Below are positions 22,304 through 32,966 of a stretch of 64,000 nt of DNA, piece after piece. The notes under the pieces are model-generated. The model had not been told where the DNA came from. It was given only the letters and a program-made list of their open reading frames with translations, and did no database searches. Both the position numbers and the translations under genes were made by a program. This DNA comes from Siphonodentalium dalli (Eukaryota; Mollusca; Scaphopoda; Gadilida; Siphonodentaliidae), in contig CP136062.1 in the NCBI GenBank assembly GCA_032622095.1, positions 166,474,090 to 166,538,089 on the forward strand, given 5' to 3'. Numbering within the stretch: the first letter of the stretch is position 1; each line of letters begins with the position of its first letter.

Positions 22304-23758
22304 ATGCTAGCAAAAATCGCGGAGACATCAACAATATTGAGAGAAATGCTGGGGAAAAAATTTGCCAAAGTCCTCCACCACAGAAAAGATCTGGTGGCAG
22401 AAGGAAAAGTCTCAAGGGAAGATGGTAGCATGTTCGTGCCCACTCTTTTGGAATTACCTGAAATGGCAGAAGTAATGGATGTAGTGGATATAGTCCACAA
22501 TGACAGCAAAAAGAGATGGTCCTTAATAGAGACCCCACGGGGATGGCTCATTAGAGCCAAACAGGGGCATACCACAGAAATAGGTTACCCCCACCTAAAG
22601 CCGATAACTCAAGAACCAACAGGAAAATATCCCCTAGCCATACATAGAACTTATGAGAAATGCTGGCCCTCTATTAGGGAAAATGGCTTAAGCAAAATGC
22701 AGCGAAACCATATTCATTTTGCTAAAGGATGACCTGGAGACCAAACAATAATCAGTGGCGTGCGTTCATATGCTCAAGTCATGATGTATTTGAACGTAGA
22801 GACTACCCTTAAAGAAGGGGTACCCTTCCTGGTGTCGGAAAATGACGTTATACTTTGTCCAGGGAATAAAGACGGAATTATCCCGATGCATTGCTTTATA
22901 AAAGTTGTTAACAACCACAATGAGCAAATATACCCACAGAAGAAAGACATTCTATCGTTAGAGTTAGAGATATTATCAAACAGTGAGGAAGATATGGAGA
23001 TTGATGAGATCCTCAAGGAGGACAAAGAACATGTACTAGTAGATATCACCCCTGGTCAGGGGGGCCCATCAAGTGAGGAATTCCTTATCGTTGATGAAGT
23101 ACAGGCATCAGAGATTCCCTCATTGGAGGGCAACACAAAACAAATTGTAGAAGTACCCGATGATGAGGCTTTAGACTTAGTTGTCAATATCACCCATGGG
23201 AAGATCCACACAGTAAAAGCAGTAGAGATCATTAATGGGTACTCGGACGAAAGGAAGCTACTACCAGCCCGCCATCTAATGGGCGCATGCTGGCCTTGCA
23301 TGCAAAATGGCCAGATCAGCAAGTTTGCCATTGAGGCTACTATTAAGAGCCAATATAATATGGCTTATGAACAAGGGGACATGGGATGGATATCCAAATG
23401 TAGGAAGGATGGCGCCTTCTTTGTCAATGAAGAGTGGGCAAGGAAAATGATGCCATATACACTCAATGATCCCCAGATACATTTAAAACGAACGGCTTGG
23501 TTTAAAAAATATTACTCAGACTCAGGTCTTGGTGGACAAGACACCCCTGTGGGGTTAAAATCTAGAAATGCTAGTCGGCCACCAACCAAGGAATACACAC
23601 ATAAGGCAGATCGAGAGCCAAGACGGACGGTATTATTAGTGTCACCACATAATCATAATACTCAGGGGCAGAGTTTGCCGATGACCCCTAAGGGGAACTC
23701 GAGACCAAAAATGGGGGCCCAACCATCAGCAACGGTCACAAGACCCCCGAGAAGATGA
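22304..23758 (+). pseudogene. Tpt1/KptA-type RNA 2'-phosphotransferase domain plus unknown C-terminal domain (one in-frame stop)
   Basis: Residues 15-140 match the Tpt1/KptA family: AKVLHH (family LRH, here with His for Arg), NDSKKRWSL, the NAD-binding IRAKQGHT (Arg84, His89), IHRTYEKCW (family HGT) and MQRNHIHF (Arg134, His138). After a single in-frame TGA (22730-22732) the same frame resumes with the family's C-terminal half: VRSYAQVMMYLNV, then GVPFLVSENDVILCPG. Tpt1 enzymes move an RNA 2'-phosphate to NAD+ after tRNA ligation, and some ADP-ribosylate phosphorylated RNA or DNA ends. An acidic linker follows, then an unrecognised ~120-residue domain (LMGACWPCMQNGQ...MGWISKCRKDGAFFV) and a basic tail. 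Mini-palindromes at 22533, 22667, 22806, 23049, 23117, 23543 and 23685 lie within the gene. I am confident of the family, not of activity. Confidence 0.85.
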
Positions 23759-23789
23759 TCATCGGGTGGAACAGCAATGAATCATAGAA

Positions 23790-24690
23790 GTGACCATGAA
23801 ATCAAATGTCTTTGAGAAGACGCGAACCAATAAGGATATACAACCGGACGCATCAGTTCCACTGTGGGCCATATATAGCCACTTTCATCTAGACCGGCTG
23901 AGGCAAGCTATGCAACTGCCACCTTACACGGAATTGAATGACATCTTGAGGCACGCAGACACCCCTTCTTTGGGGATAAGGTTGGCAGGAAAAGTGGTGA
24001 TATACTGCGATCCGGAGACCTACCCGGACTCAGATGAGAAGTGGGACAATCTGACAAGAGTAGCAATTGGTTTGCATCCAACTCATGTGGCGAAAATGGC
24101 CCCGGAGCAGGAGGACCGAGCGCTAAAACAGATGAAATATCATCTGCAACGCCCAGAAGTTACCGTTTTTGGCGAAGTGGGGTTGGACCGGACAATTCGT
24201 CCCAAGTTCTGGAGGAGACAAACATCGCTCTTCCAGAGACTTCTTGAGCTAGTAACTACGGACAAACCCCTCGTGCTCCACTTTAGAGGGTCAAGGGAAT
24301 CTGGGGACGCCGAAGATGTATTCAACCGGGGATTGGTCATGGCAAAAGAAAATTTGTCACCCCTTCAACCAATACACCTACATTGTTTCACCGGCAGTAA
24401 GGCAATGGTGGAGAAATGGATGGAAGCGTTTCCCAGATGCTATTTTAGGGTTCACTGCGAAAGTTGGGGATTTCACCAAGACCCAAAAAGATGCCATACA
24501 GGCCGTACCGGACGACAGACTATTGACTGAGACAGATGCCCCATACCTAGGAAAAAACCTGGGAGTAAAATATACAGCACCCACGATGGTGGGCGATGTC
24601 GCTGTATTAATGGCGGAAGTGAGAGGATCTACAGTCGACCAGATCCTGGAGGTCAACGTCAAGAACGCCCGTGACCTATATCGACTGTGA
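23790..24690 (+). pseudogene. TatD-family metal-dependent deoxyribonuclease, frameshifted
   Basis: TatD hallmarks occur in order: SHFHLDR (His31, His33), AIGLHPTHV (92-100), FGEVGLDR (Glu129), LVLHFRG (His164) and HLHCFTGS (His198). The last, LLTETDAPYLG with the metal-binding Asp, and a VNVKNARDLY tail are in another frame (24316-24690). The shift lies near 24437-24452, soon after HCFTGS. TatD proteins are TIM-barrel hydrolases acting as 3'-5' DNA exonucleases or endonucleases in repair and DNA degradation. All metal ligands are retained across the two frames, so the parent gene was probably active. It starts 31 bases after the Tpt1-like gene's stop and is the last gene before the 3' LTR. 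A mini-palindrome at 23962 is embedded in it. Why a retroelement should carry a DNase is unknown; cDNA trimming or target-site processing is speculation. Confidence 0.88.
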
Positions 24691-25175
24691 GAACTCTCTA
24701 ACTATACCCAGAGACGACTGATGTGGAAGGCCTCGGTCCCATCATTATGTCCCTCTCATGAAGAGAAGGAGTAGCCCTTGCGGACATAAGGCAGGATCGA
24801 CACACCATCGCCAGGCTGGGTGGAAAACAAGGGTTGATGGGAGTTCCCCTCCAAATATAGAGAGAGACAGCGTCATGGGGACCGAGAAAATTACATGAGT
24901 CTGACCCCTGATTGGGGAATGAATAACGGATAGTCAAACACCCGGTACGGAACAAGACAACAGAATAAAGATCCCTAAGGGGGGGGGGGGGGGGAATAAC
25001 AAATAGTCAAAAGAGAGAACCAAAGAAACCACACAATCATCGTGGGGAAGGGAGGAGGGATGGAATATCCCACACCACTGACACTAATGCCTTGAGGTAT
25101 AAAAGAACCCCTGATGGGGGGACAAGGAGACAGAGGAATCAGACCATACAAGGCACCCTCCAACAATGGAAAATT
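24691..25175 (+). other. Retrotransposon 3' untranslated region
   Basis: No coding frame is seen. It carries mini-palindromes at 24905 (CCCCTGATTGGGG), 24973 (CCCTAAGGG) and 25108 (CCCCTGATGGGG), and a run of about 16 G at 24979. Confidence 0.6.
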
Positions 25176-25183
25176 GGGAAGAG
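25176..25183 (+). other. Polypurine tract
   Basis: GGGAAGAG lies directly against the 3' LTR, the normal site of plus-strand priming. Confidence 0.75.
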
Positions 25184-25561
25184 TGTTGTAAAATGGCGAA
25201 TCGGGCAGGGTTAATCCCCAAGAAGGCAGCCAATGACGTCAGGACCACGTGACCTCAGAACGAAACCTCACTCCTAACAGGAAACCAGATAGATTTATCA
25301 TCTGTAATAATCTACGTTGATCTACGTGTTTATCGTGGATTGTGACCTACGAAAGGATTACTATAATTGACGCCGTCGACAAATTCTTAAAATCGTGATT
25401 TTGAGAAGGATTCGTCGAAGGATTTCAAGGACTCACAGCGAAATCTCTGTGATTCCAAATTCAAAGGATTGACTTTGGAAAAGTGAAGATTCTTCTTTAT
25501 TCTTCTTGCGGAGAGGGATGACACTCTCCGATAATTGTTTGCACGCTACTACGATTATATT
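25184..25561 (+). repeat. 3' LTR
   Basis: Direct repeat of 11908-12285, same length. Differences include AAATGGCG for AAGTGGTG, ATCTGTAA for ATCGATAA, ATCGTGA for ATCATGA and TCAAGG for TCACGG. The flank after it (ACTATAGTGT) does not clearly repeat the bases before the 5' LTR (ATTGTGT). Confidence 0.93.
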
Positions 25562-25676
25562 ACTATAGTGTTTATTTGATTTGTACATCATATCTGAATA
25601 ATTTAAATTGGTGAATTAATGGGGGAATGGATTTCTTTTGTGAGTGAGAAATTGATTTATCTAGCTGCTGTAGTTC

Positions 25677-26438
25677 TAGTCTGAACAGACGTGGTAATAT
25701 GGCTATGACCATTCACGTCTGACCGCGGTTGCGCTTCAGTTTAGACGAGTAGCTAATTTTTTTAAATACACTTATTTTTAAGAATCAACTAACATAGTCA
25801 TTAATGTTAACAATATTGCAATATATATTAGCTCTGACACCTACCAGAACGTGTGTATAATTCCGTAATAATTTAATCCAAAAATCCAGTCGGAAAACAT
25901 GTTGACAAAACGTGGTTAAATGGCCGAAGCAGGAGGAGCTAACATATCACATGACTACGTGCGTCTCGTGCATGGCAAACATGATTCTGCAACTCGCATT
26001 ACTGTACCAGGATGTTAACAGTACGCATGTGTAACAAATTGGAGTTGGTAATTTGTAAAAACTACACGCATGCGCAGATTGTAGTTCCCCTCAACTTGAA
26101 TTGTATCAGGGCAACCTGAATTGTACACTCAATGTGAACGCATGTGATTACCTTGCCGTGCGCACGGGGAACTCACAGGGGGGTTCATGAAATTACGGGT
26201 CACATGCAATGGTCGACGAACACACGACATGTCAGTGTTTACGTTCTGTTATCTGTCGGATTTTAAGGATAAATGACACGTAGGTGAGTGGATGGTTTCA
26301 CACTTGTATTTAGTTGATAAATACATATGCGTTGGTCCTACTTGTTACTTTTATAGGAATTATAGCCGCCTATGTTGTTTGAAGCACGACATGGATCTTT
26401 GATGGCGTAAGCCATGACACAAAGATCAAATGGATCTA
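25677..26438. mobile_element. 762-bp element with 9-bp target duplication
   Basis: Starts TAGTCTGAACAG and ends CAAATGGATCTA, flanked by CTGTAGTTC at 25668-25676 and 26439-26447. A 9-bp TSD is typical of Mutator-like elements, though the inverted ends are very short (TAG...CTA). The right end carries TTTGATGGCG...CATGACACAAAGATCAAA, which can form a hairpin. No transposase is visible. A 65-bp relative with its own TSD is at 53846-53910. Confidence 0.8.
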
Positions 26439-26447
26439 CTGTAGTTC

Positions 26448-27767
26448 TTGCTTTTTCCAGTCAAAATTTAGCTGTGGGATAGCCCTGTCGTACAATTTCA
26501 ACACAATTCAGTGTGGTCCAGTGTGGATTTATTAAAAAAAAGTAAACACTTGACCTTTGATTTTTCTTGCACTTTTGTGATCAACTGGTCTCAATCTAGC
26601 TGGGTAAACATCAATGGAATACCCTGTAGGCTTAAATTCAGAGAATTCGGTCGAAACGTTAACACTGTCGCTATGGGAAACCATTTAGTTCAGTGATTCC
26701 TCTAAACTGAACACAACACCATAACTGGTTCTCAGAATTAGATAACACATATGAGCGTTTGCATGAAACAGCGTCTGGTTGATACTTTATGTTCTCCGAG
26801 TGTTCTACTCAAGGCTTGTGAGATGGAACAGGTAGAATTATATCGTTATACTTGTAACGCATATCCAGGACATATTTAATGTACCTGAAATATGCCAAAA
26901 ATTTGAACGTCCAAATTAACTCTATAACAAATGTCCAAGTCCAAATTAACTCTTTATAACAAAATAATTAATTGAAATTTCATTATTTATACAGGTTGTT
27001 GATCAATATCCATGGGAACTTATACATTTAGGCTTAGTGTATACATGTATATAGATTCCCATGGATATTGATCAACAACTGGTATAATTATGAAATTTCA
27101 TTGTTTCAGTTTTTATCCACGATTTGTAGAGTTCAATTTGTAACAAGTAGGAACAACACTTATGTGGTGTTGAGAAATATTAATAGTTTAATACCTCATA
27201 ATCTATTGGGACATCCTTGGCACAACAATAGTTGTCCCCAAAATATTATCAGACATGCCCCTGCTGCCATGCTTACCTAAGAATATTCCTTTGCATATCA
27301 TTTACATGTACATACCTGTATGTTGAATTATAACATGTCATTTTGTAAAATTAGATTTACCGGGTATAACATTTAAGTTAACATATAAACTAGTTTTGCT
27401 CAAAGCCTGCAATACTCATGAATGGTATTAATTTTCCAGTCCTCGAAATTGGCCATGGAAATAAGCAATGCCGCGGGAAATGCCATTGCCAAATTGTTAA
27501 ATCTAACATGCCACAGCATTAAATTAGCTGGAACTTTTTCCTAATTTCAAGGGCTGATTTGAAGTGCGCTTATTTAAAACTGACTGAATAATAGTACAAT
27601 TTAAAGAATTAGGCACAAACTGGTGGGAATAAAGTGGTTTATAACATAATTAACCCACACAACCAACTTCATTATTATTGGTGAAGACACACGTGTACTA
27701 TTAACGCGTGCGATGTATCATGACATCATGCCATTATTTAATGACTTGCGATCGCTGAAGTTTATGA
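26448..27767. other. Intergenic AT-rich DNA
   Basis: No gene recognised. It contains a duplicated phrase CCAAATTAACTCT (26911-26955) and the long hairpin at 26972-27105. Confidence 0.5.
26972..27105. repeat. Long imperfect hairpin
   Basis: TTGTTGATCAATATCCATGG on the left pairs with CCATGGATATTGATCAACAA on the right. The pairing extends outward through AATGAAATTT / GAAATTTCATT, giving arms of about 50 bases around a loop of about 35. Probably the remnant of a small inverted-repeat element. Confidence 0.75.
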
Positions 27768-28561
27768 GGCCAAAACAAAACGAATGCGTGTTTCCCGTAA
27801 CCCGACCGACAGTCTTCAAACCCCCGACCCAAGTTCATTTTATTGGTTTTAAATAAAAACAAATCAATCGACCACACTGATAACCAAACTATGTACGTGT
27901 GGTTCCATTTTATCTGATTCACCTCGCGAGATAATGATATCTTTGATATATTTATATATTTTTCGCAAAGCCAGATCGTCACTCTTCAAACAGAAAGTCA
28001 AATTACGACCGGACGCAATACCGGAATATTACAGGTTATTGTTCCCCTTCGCTGACAGGAAACACGTATTTATATGGACTATTGTTGAGTGTACATGTAT
28101 TTGAGCATAAAAAGCTGTGACTTATAAGACATGCGCAGTAGGAAGCTACCGCGGCCACTAAAGTAAACATTGTACCCCGACTCTTGATAACATTTCTTAT
28201 CGTGGAGATATTTTTTTTAATACTGTTCATTGTGGACACATAATTGTCATTCCCATTTTGTTGGCATCAAACCAGCTGATTAAACTAGATATTTTATGTC
28301 TACAATATATTTACTGTTTGGTAAATAATTAAACTTATTTCGTAAAAAAATATATAATTATATCTTGTTTCCATATATCAGTTTTATCACCAATTTGTTG
28401 GTTGCTCGGGTCATTGTATTGTGTTTGATGGTGATTAGGCATGGCCCACACGAGACTATACAAAAAAATGGAAAAATAAAATAAAATAAAAAGCCTACCT
28501 ACCGCCCGCCCCTATTTTTTTGGGCTTGATACGGGAAACATGCATTCATTTTGTTTTGCCC
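27768..28561. mobile_element. PIF/Harbinger-like MITE, copy 2 (inverted relative to copy 1)
   Basis: Ends GGCCAAAACAAAACGAATG and CATTCATTTTGTTTTGCCC are flanked by TGA (27765-27767, 28562-28564). The interior is the reverse complement of 10984-11861 with small indels. The two copies lie on opposite sides of the retrotransposon. Confidence 0.75.
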
Positions 28562-30018
28562 TGATTGCTGTAAAATTGTATTCGATGAATACTTCGCGTT
28601 TATTTGATCATATGATAAAAGATTTCCCAAGCTCGTTCTATTTTATACGTAATTTATCAACCTCGTCCACTGAATTATATTTGAGCCTCGGTAAACCTCG
28701 GCTCAAATCTAATTTAGTGAACTTGGTTCATAAATTTTGTATAAAATAGAAACTCATGTGATATCATCTATTTGTATACTAATCATATGTAACATACTCT
28801 CAGGTGCCAATAATCATGATTGCCTGATAATCGTGTTTGCAGGGATTTAGGCTGAATTTGTTAATAGTGATGGCAATTTCGCTCTATGTCTCAAAGCCAA
28901 ATAATAGCTATTGTTGGAAATTCTCTCCAAAATTAATAATAACGAACCAAAGACGCTTTGGGTCGTATATAGGCTATATCTGATTTTGTGACGTCACCAA
29001 TTTTTAAGTAATACGACCCTTGAATTTAGAATTTTGGGGAGCACGAATGTCGCACATAGGATCGGTGGGCCTAAAGCATTATTGTCGTAAAATGCTGTCA
29101 AGATACCAACGCAAATCAGTCGATCTGCAACATTCTATAAACGACGATTAAACGTCATACAATCATTGATGTACTTTGTTATTTACAAGGGCAAGGAGCC
29201 AGTTTATAATGTATTTCCAACAGGTCTATACACTCTATTTGATTATAATTGGAAACAAATCAAACTAAAGCGTAAGAGTTAAACTTAAAACAAGGCGTGA
29301 ATTAAATTGCATGAAAAAGTTTTGTTTACAAATTAAAAAAAACTATTAAAAATATTTGCCCAGAAAATGAATTCCAGCCGCATGAATGCACCTGTAGAGA
29401 CCATTTTCAATTTTCTATCGGTATTATCGCCTGAAAGATCGATGCACTATTCACAAAGTTCAAACCGAAACTATAAGATTCGATTGAATGCTTCAACCAG
29501 ATTTGTATCGATACTAGTACGATCTAAAAATCGATATCAAATTAAATCATAAAATTGGAAGATAACAAGATATAGTTCCAAACGTATTAACCATTTAAAC
29601 CCATACTATTATGTGATTGTGTGAAACAAACTATTTATGTAGTTATAAGTATTGAAAATATTATGTATTTCTGCCAACAACGGCTGAACGAGCGAAGAGA
29701 TATAAGTTTGTGCTATGAATTAGTACGCAATCACAAAAAGGAAAAAGTCCTGCCACAATTTCGCGAACAAGGTCAGTGCTGGTGATTGTCATTAACACAA
29801 CAACTGAGATAAACTGAGCAGGTAAGCTATATGTGCATATTTGTGAACTCAATTCTTCTAAGCATCTGTAGGCCTACATGTAGATACTTTTAGCGTGATG
29901 ACAGGCAAAACTTTGAAAATGAAAACACAAAAATTGCATTCCGAAAATTCGATGCACCATGTGGTATGTCATTGTCATAGTCGAAAATCTACGGGATACT
30001 AAAGATATCCCGTCGCAA
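28562..30018. other. Intergenic AT-rich DNA
   Basis: No gene seen. At 29976-30010 the phrase TCGAAAATCTACGGGATA matches, inverted, 11535-11560 in MITE copy 1 and 54497-54517. Confidence 0.5.
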
Positions 30019-31402
30019 TTTCCCCCATGCCTCCCAACGGAGCTTTTTCTTCAAGTCCGGAAAGGAAGAATGTAACGCAAGATACGACCAAACCGCGATG
30101 TTTTCTGGGTAATACATGTGCTACTGCATCACCCTGACATACCTTTCATATTCGTTTTCCAAAAATGAGAGATTTATTGAGAATATTCGGCGAGAGTCGA
30201 CGGATTTTTAAACATTTTAAAATATTGGGTTGTGTTCGATCGAACTCCTGTCACACCGCAATCGCTGTCGTGGGAGCAAGTATTGTCGTACCCTGACCAG
30301 CTCGTACCCTCCGAAAAAGTAAATTCGTACCCTAGCGCGAAACTATTTAGATATCTCATTAAGGCGTGCCTTCAGTTTCTCATCTAATAACTTTGCTTAT
30401 ATCATTTTTCGCCGGGATTGAACGTATACTATGGAACCCACAGTGATCTCTTGGACGTAAAAGATACAGAAATAGAACAGAAACCTGCCTATATATATAA
30501 ATAAATAAACATATTTAACTGTTTTCAATCGTCGTATTCTATCACGATGCGCCGTGTTGTAATCCAGTTTCTCATCTAATAACATTATACATTTGTCCAC
30601 CTGTTTTAAGGAATGGGTCCTGGGTCTTTACCACTGGGAAACAAATTGCGACATAGAGGTTTACACTTTGTAATGTCTATGAACGATAACGATTATAATA
30701 CTAGAGCTGTCAGTGTGAAGATAACGTAATCAAATACTGTTATGCAAATTAAGTATGAAGAAAATCTTGTAAATGGAAGGGAAATTTCTATTTTTTTTCT
30801 TTAGAAAACCAGAAGATTTTCCATGAATTTGGGAAATGGGAATGGACAGTTTGCTTACAATTGTTGTATGCTTTCCCTATTCGCTCAGATGGACTGTAAT
30901 CGTTCGACACAAAGTGTAGTCATCAAGTGTATATAAATACAAAAAAATCAGAAAAAGACAAAAACATGTGTCAAAAGTGGGTTTATTTCTTCTTCTTTCC
31001 GCGTGGTTTGCGAGCCACCACCGCCTCCTCAAATCAAGCCTCTCAGACAGATGTGCCAATTTGGATATAAATTTATGGGGATCTGTGACGGTCGGGAGTT
31101 TGACCTTCTTGAATGATTTGAGTGGGTACGAGCTGGTAAGGGTACGAAAATACTTGCTCCCACGACAGCGAGTGCGGTGTGACCGGAGTTCGATCGAACA
31201 CAACCCAATGTTTAAAAATCCGTCGACTCTCGCCAAATATTCTCAATAAATCTCTCATTTTGGAAAAGGAATATGAAAGGTATGTCAGGGTGATGCAGTA
31301 GCACATGTATTACCCGGAACACATCGCGGTTTGGTCGTATCTTGCGTCACATTCTTCCTTTCCGGACTTGAAGAAAACGCTCCGTTACCAGCGATGGGGA
31401 AA
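30019..31402. mobile_element. 1.38-kb element with ~280-bp terminal inverted repeats
   Basis: The left arm (about 30019-30308) and right arm (about 31124-31402) are reverse complements at high identity, for example TTTCCCCCAT / ATGGGGAAA at the ends and GTTCGATCGAAC in both. The interior (30309-31123) is AT-rich with a duplicated phrase CAGTTTCTCATCTAATAAC (30371, 30567). Frames of 93-119 residues over the right arm have no recognisable domain. Target duplication not resolved. Confidence 0.75.
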
Positions 31403-32966
31403 GTTGGACTATACATTCAATGTATAGTCAATTTTGGACGTATAGTCAATTTTGGACTAGTCATTGTCAATGTCATTCTGACTCTGACTGAGCACAGTAT
31501 CAAATTTCTACATGGTGATTTCACTTTGCTGATATTCATTCAACAACCATTGATTGGTGTCAACATATTAGTAGGGACTTGCGAATATTCAAGATTCAAT
31601 TCGATGTCAATATCAGGGACCTGTTTCGACCGGTGCACGACTGTTCGTCTTAATCCAACTGGTCCACCCGACATACAGTCCACGCGACAATTTGCCATAG
31701 GGACATAATGTCTCGGCGACTTTTTGTCTACGCGACACTTGGGGTAATCCGACACTACCGGTATGTCTATAGACTGATTGTCTTGGTGTGCAAAGTTCTG
31801 GTCTCAATTAGCGCATTAATTGTGAATTGCCATTAGCGAGGGCAGTTTGCAAATTGGAGTAGACTGTATATTATTGATTTATAGAATTATAACGCCAGCA
31901 TATTGTTGGTGCAAAATTTGTTTTAAGTCCCAAGCGTTCGTAATCTATTTTGACTATTTCCAACATACTTATCTTGGGAGACGAAAAAATCGCCAAAGTT
32001 ATGTCGGAATACGACCCAAGAGACACATTAGCATACCTACCGTACGTGGCATCGCCTATAACATTAAGTTTGTGTGAAGTTGTATTATTGTATATAAACT
32101 GTTGTTTTCATTGTTATACTTCAATAATGTTGTGTTGTATATTCTAAACAACAGACCCACTCCCATGCATATCAATGATTTCCATACTCTGGTTTTCCAT
32201 ATTTTAATACAGTCGGTAGTAGTCGGCAAACCTCGTCAACCTCCGTACTATATACAGGTCAAGGGTCGAATAATTCAGAATGCTTGCGTAGGTCAAGGTG
32301 ATAACACCGTAATGTTCCTAATTTACATTTTCCAAGCGCGTATTTTCAATATATCTAATTATAAATTTGTCTTAATTTTGTCTGTCGCTGAAGTCATTTT
32401 GTCGCAGCTGCGAAGCGTCAATAAGACGAGTTGCTATAAGACGAGGTGTCATACACCCGTTTCGACACCAAATATTTTCAAATCGGTGTTACTTTGGTGT
32501 AACCTTGTTTTTTTGCGTTAGATAACATATGGCAAATGACCTAAGATCACAAAAATTGAAACACAAGGTTGCCAAGTTAGCATACGTAGGTCATTTTGAA
32601 TGTATGCCGTTCACAATAGACATGCATTATGCAAAGTAGGCACTTCGATCGCAACCTGTGGCGGTAATTAATCGCCGCATATATTTGTAATCGGTATCGA
32701 CACTGTATAAATTGTCTACACGGTGCGTGATCGCTAGATGCAGAACGCAATTGATTACCTTATGTTTAGATCATGTCATGAATAAATGCTATCGACCGTA
32801 GAGATCATATATTCCACCAGTACAAAACCCGGGAACTTTTTGTAAGTTTTGACAGGGAACCTTATAAAGTCAAAATATAACGCCGGGAATCTCCGAATGT
32901 ACTTCTTTGTTCATACCTGTTGCTTAATGATTTATTCATCGGAACGTGGAGATCCCAGCTCGAGAT
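31403..32966. other. Intergenic DNA with a hAT-like end
   Basis: No gene recognised. A doubled phrase ATAGTCAATTTTGGAC (31426, 31442) and a probable single hAT-type end TAGGGACTTGCGAATATTC (31572) are present; similar ends occur near 42178 and 45654. Confidence 0.4.

Larger units (their letters stand above)
11908..25561 (+). mobile_element. 13.65-kb Ty3/gypsy-like LTR retrotransposon carrying PHD, Tpt1 and TatD domains (defective copy)
   Basis: Two 378-bp direct LTRs enclose a 12.9-kb interior with HhH, Gag, protease, RT, RNase H and integrase in Ty3/gypsy order, then an integrase-linked PHD finger, a Tpt1/KptA domain and a TatD nuclease, all on the + strand. About 6 differences separate the LTRs (about 1.6 percent by hand count), so the insertion is fairly young, yet several genes carry stops or frameshifts. 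A polypurine tract precedes the 3' LTR. No clean target duplication is visible. It is much larger than the 5-7 kb usual for Ty3/gypsy elements, owing to a 1.9-kb leader and 3.2 kb of genes after integrase. Confidence 0.92.

Noticed and set aside
31331-31708. 125-residue frame beginning in the right inverted arm
   Set aside because: It runs from a transposon arm into unrelated flank and shows no domain.
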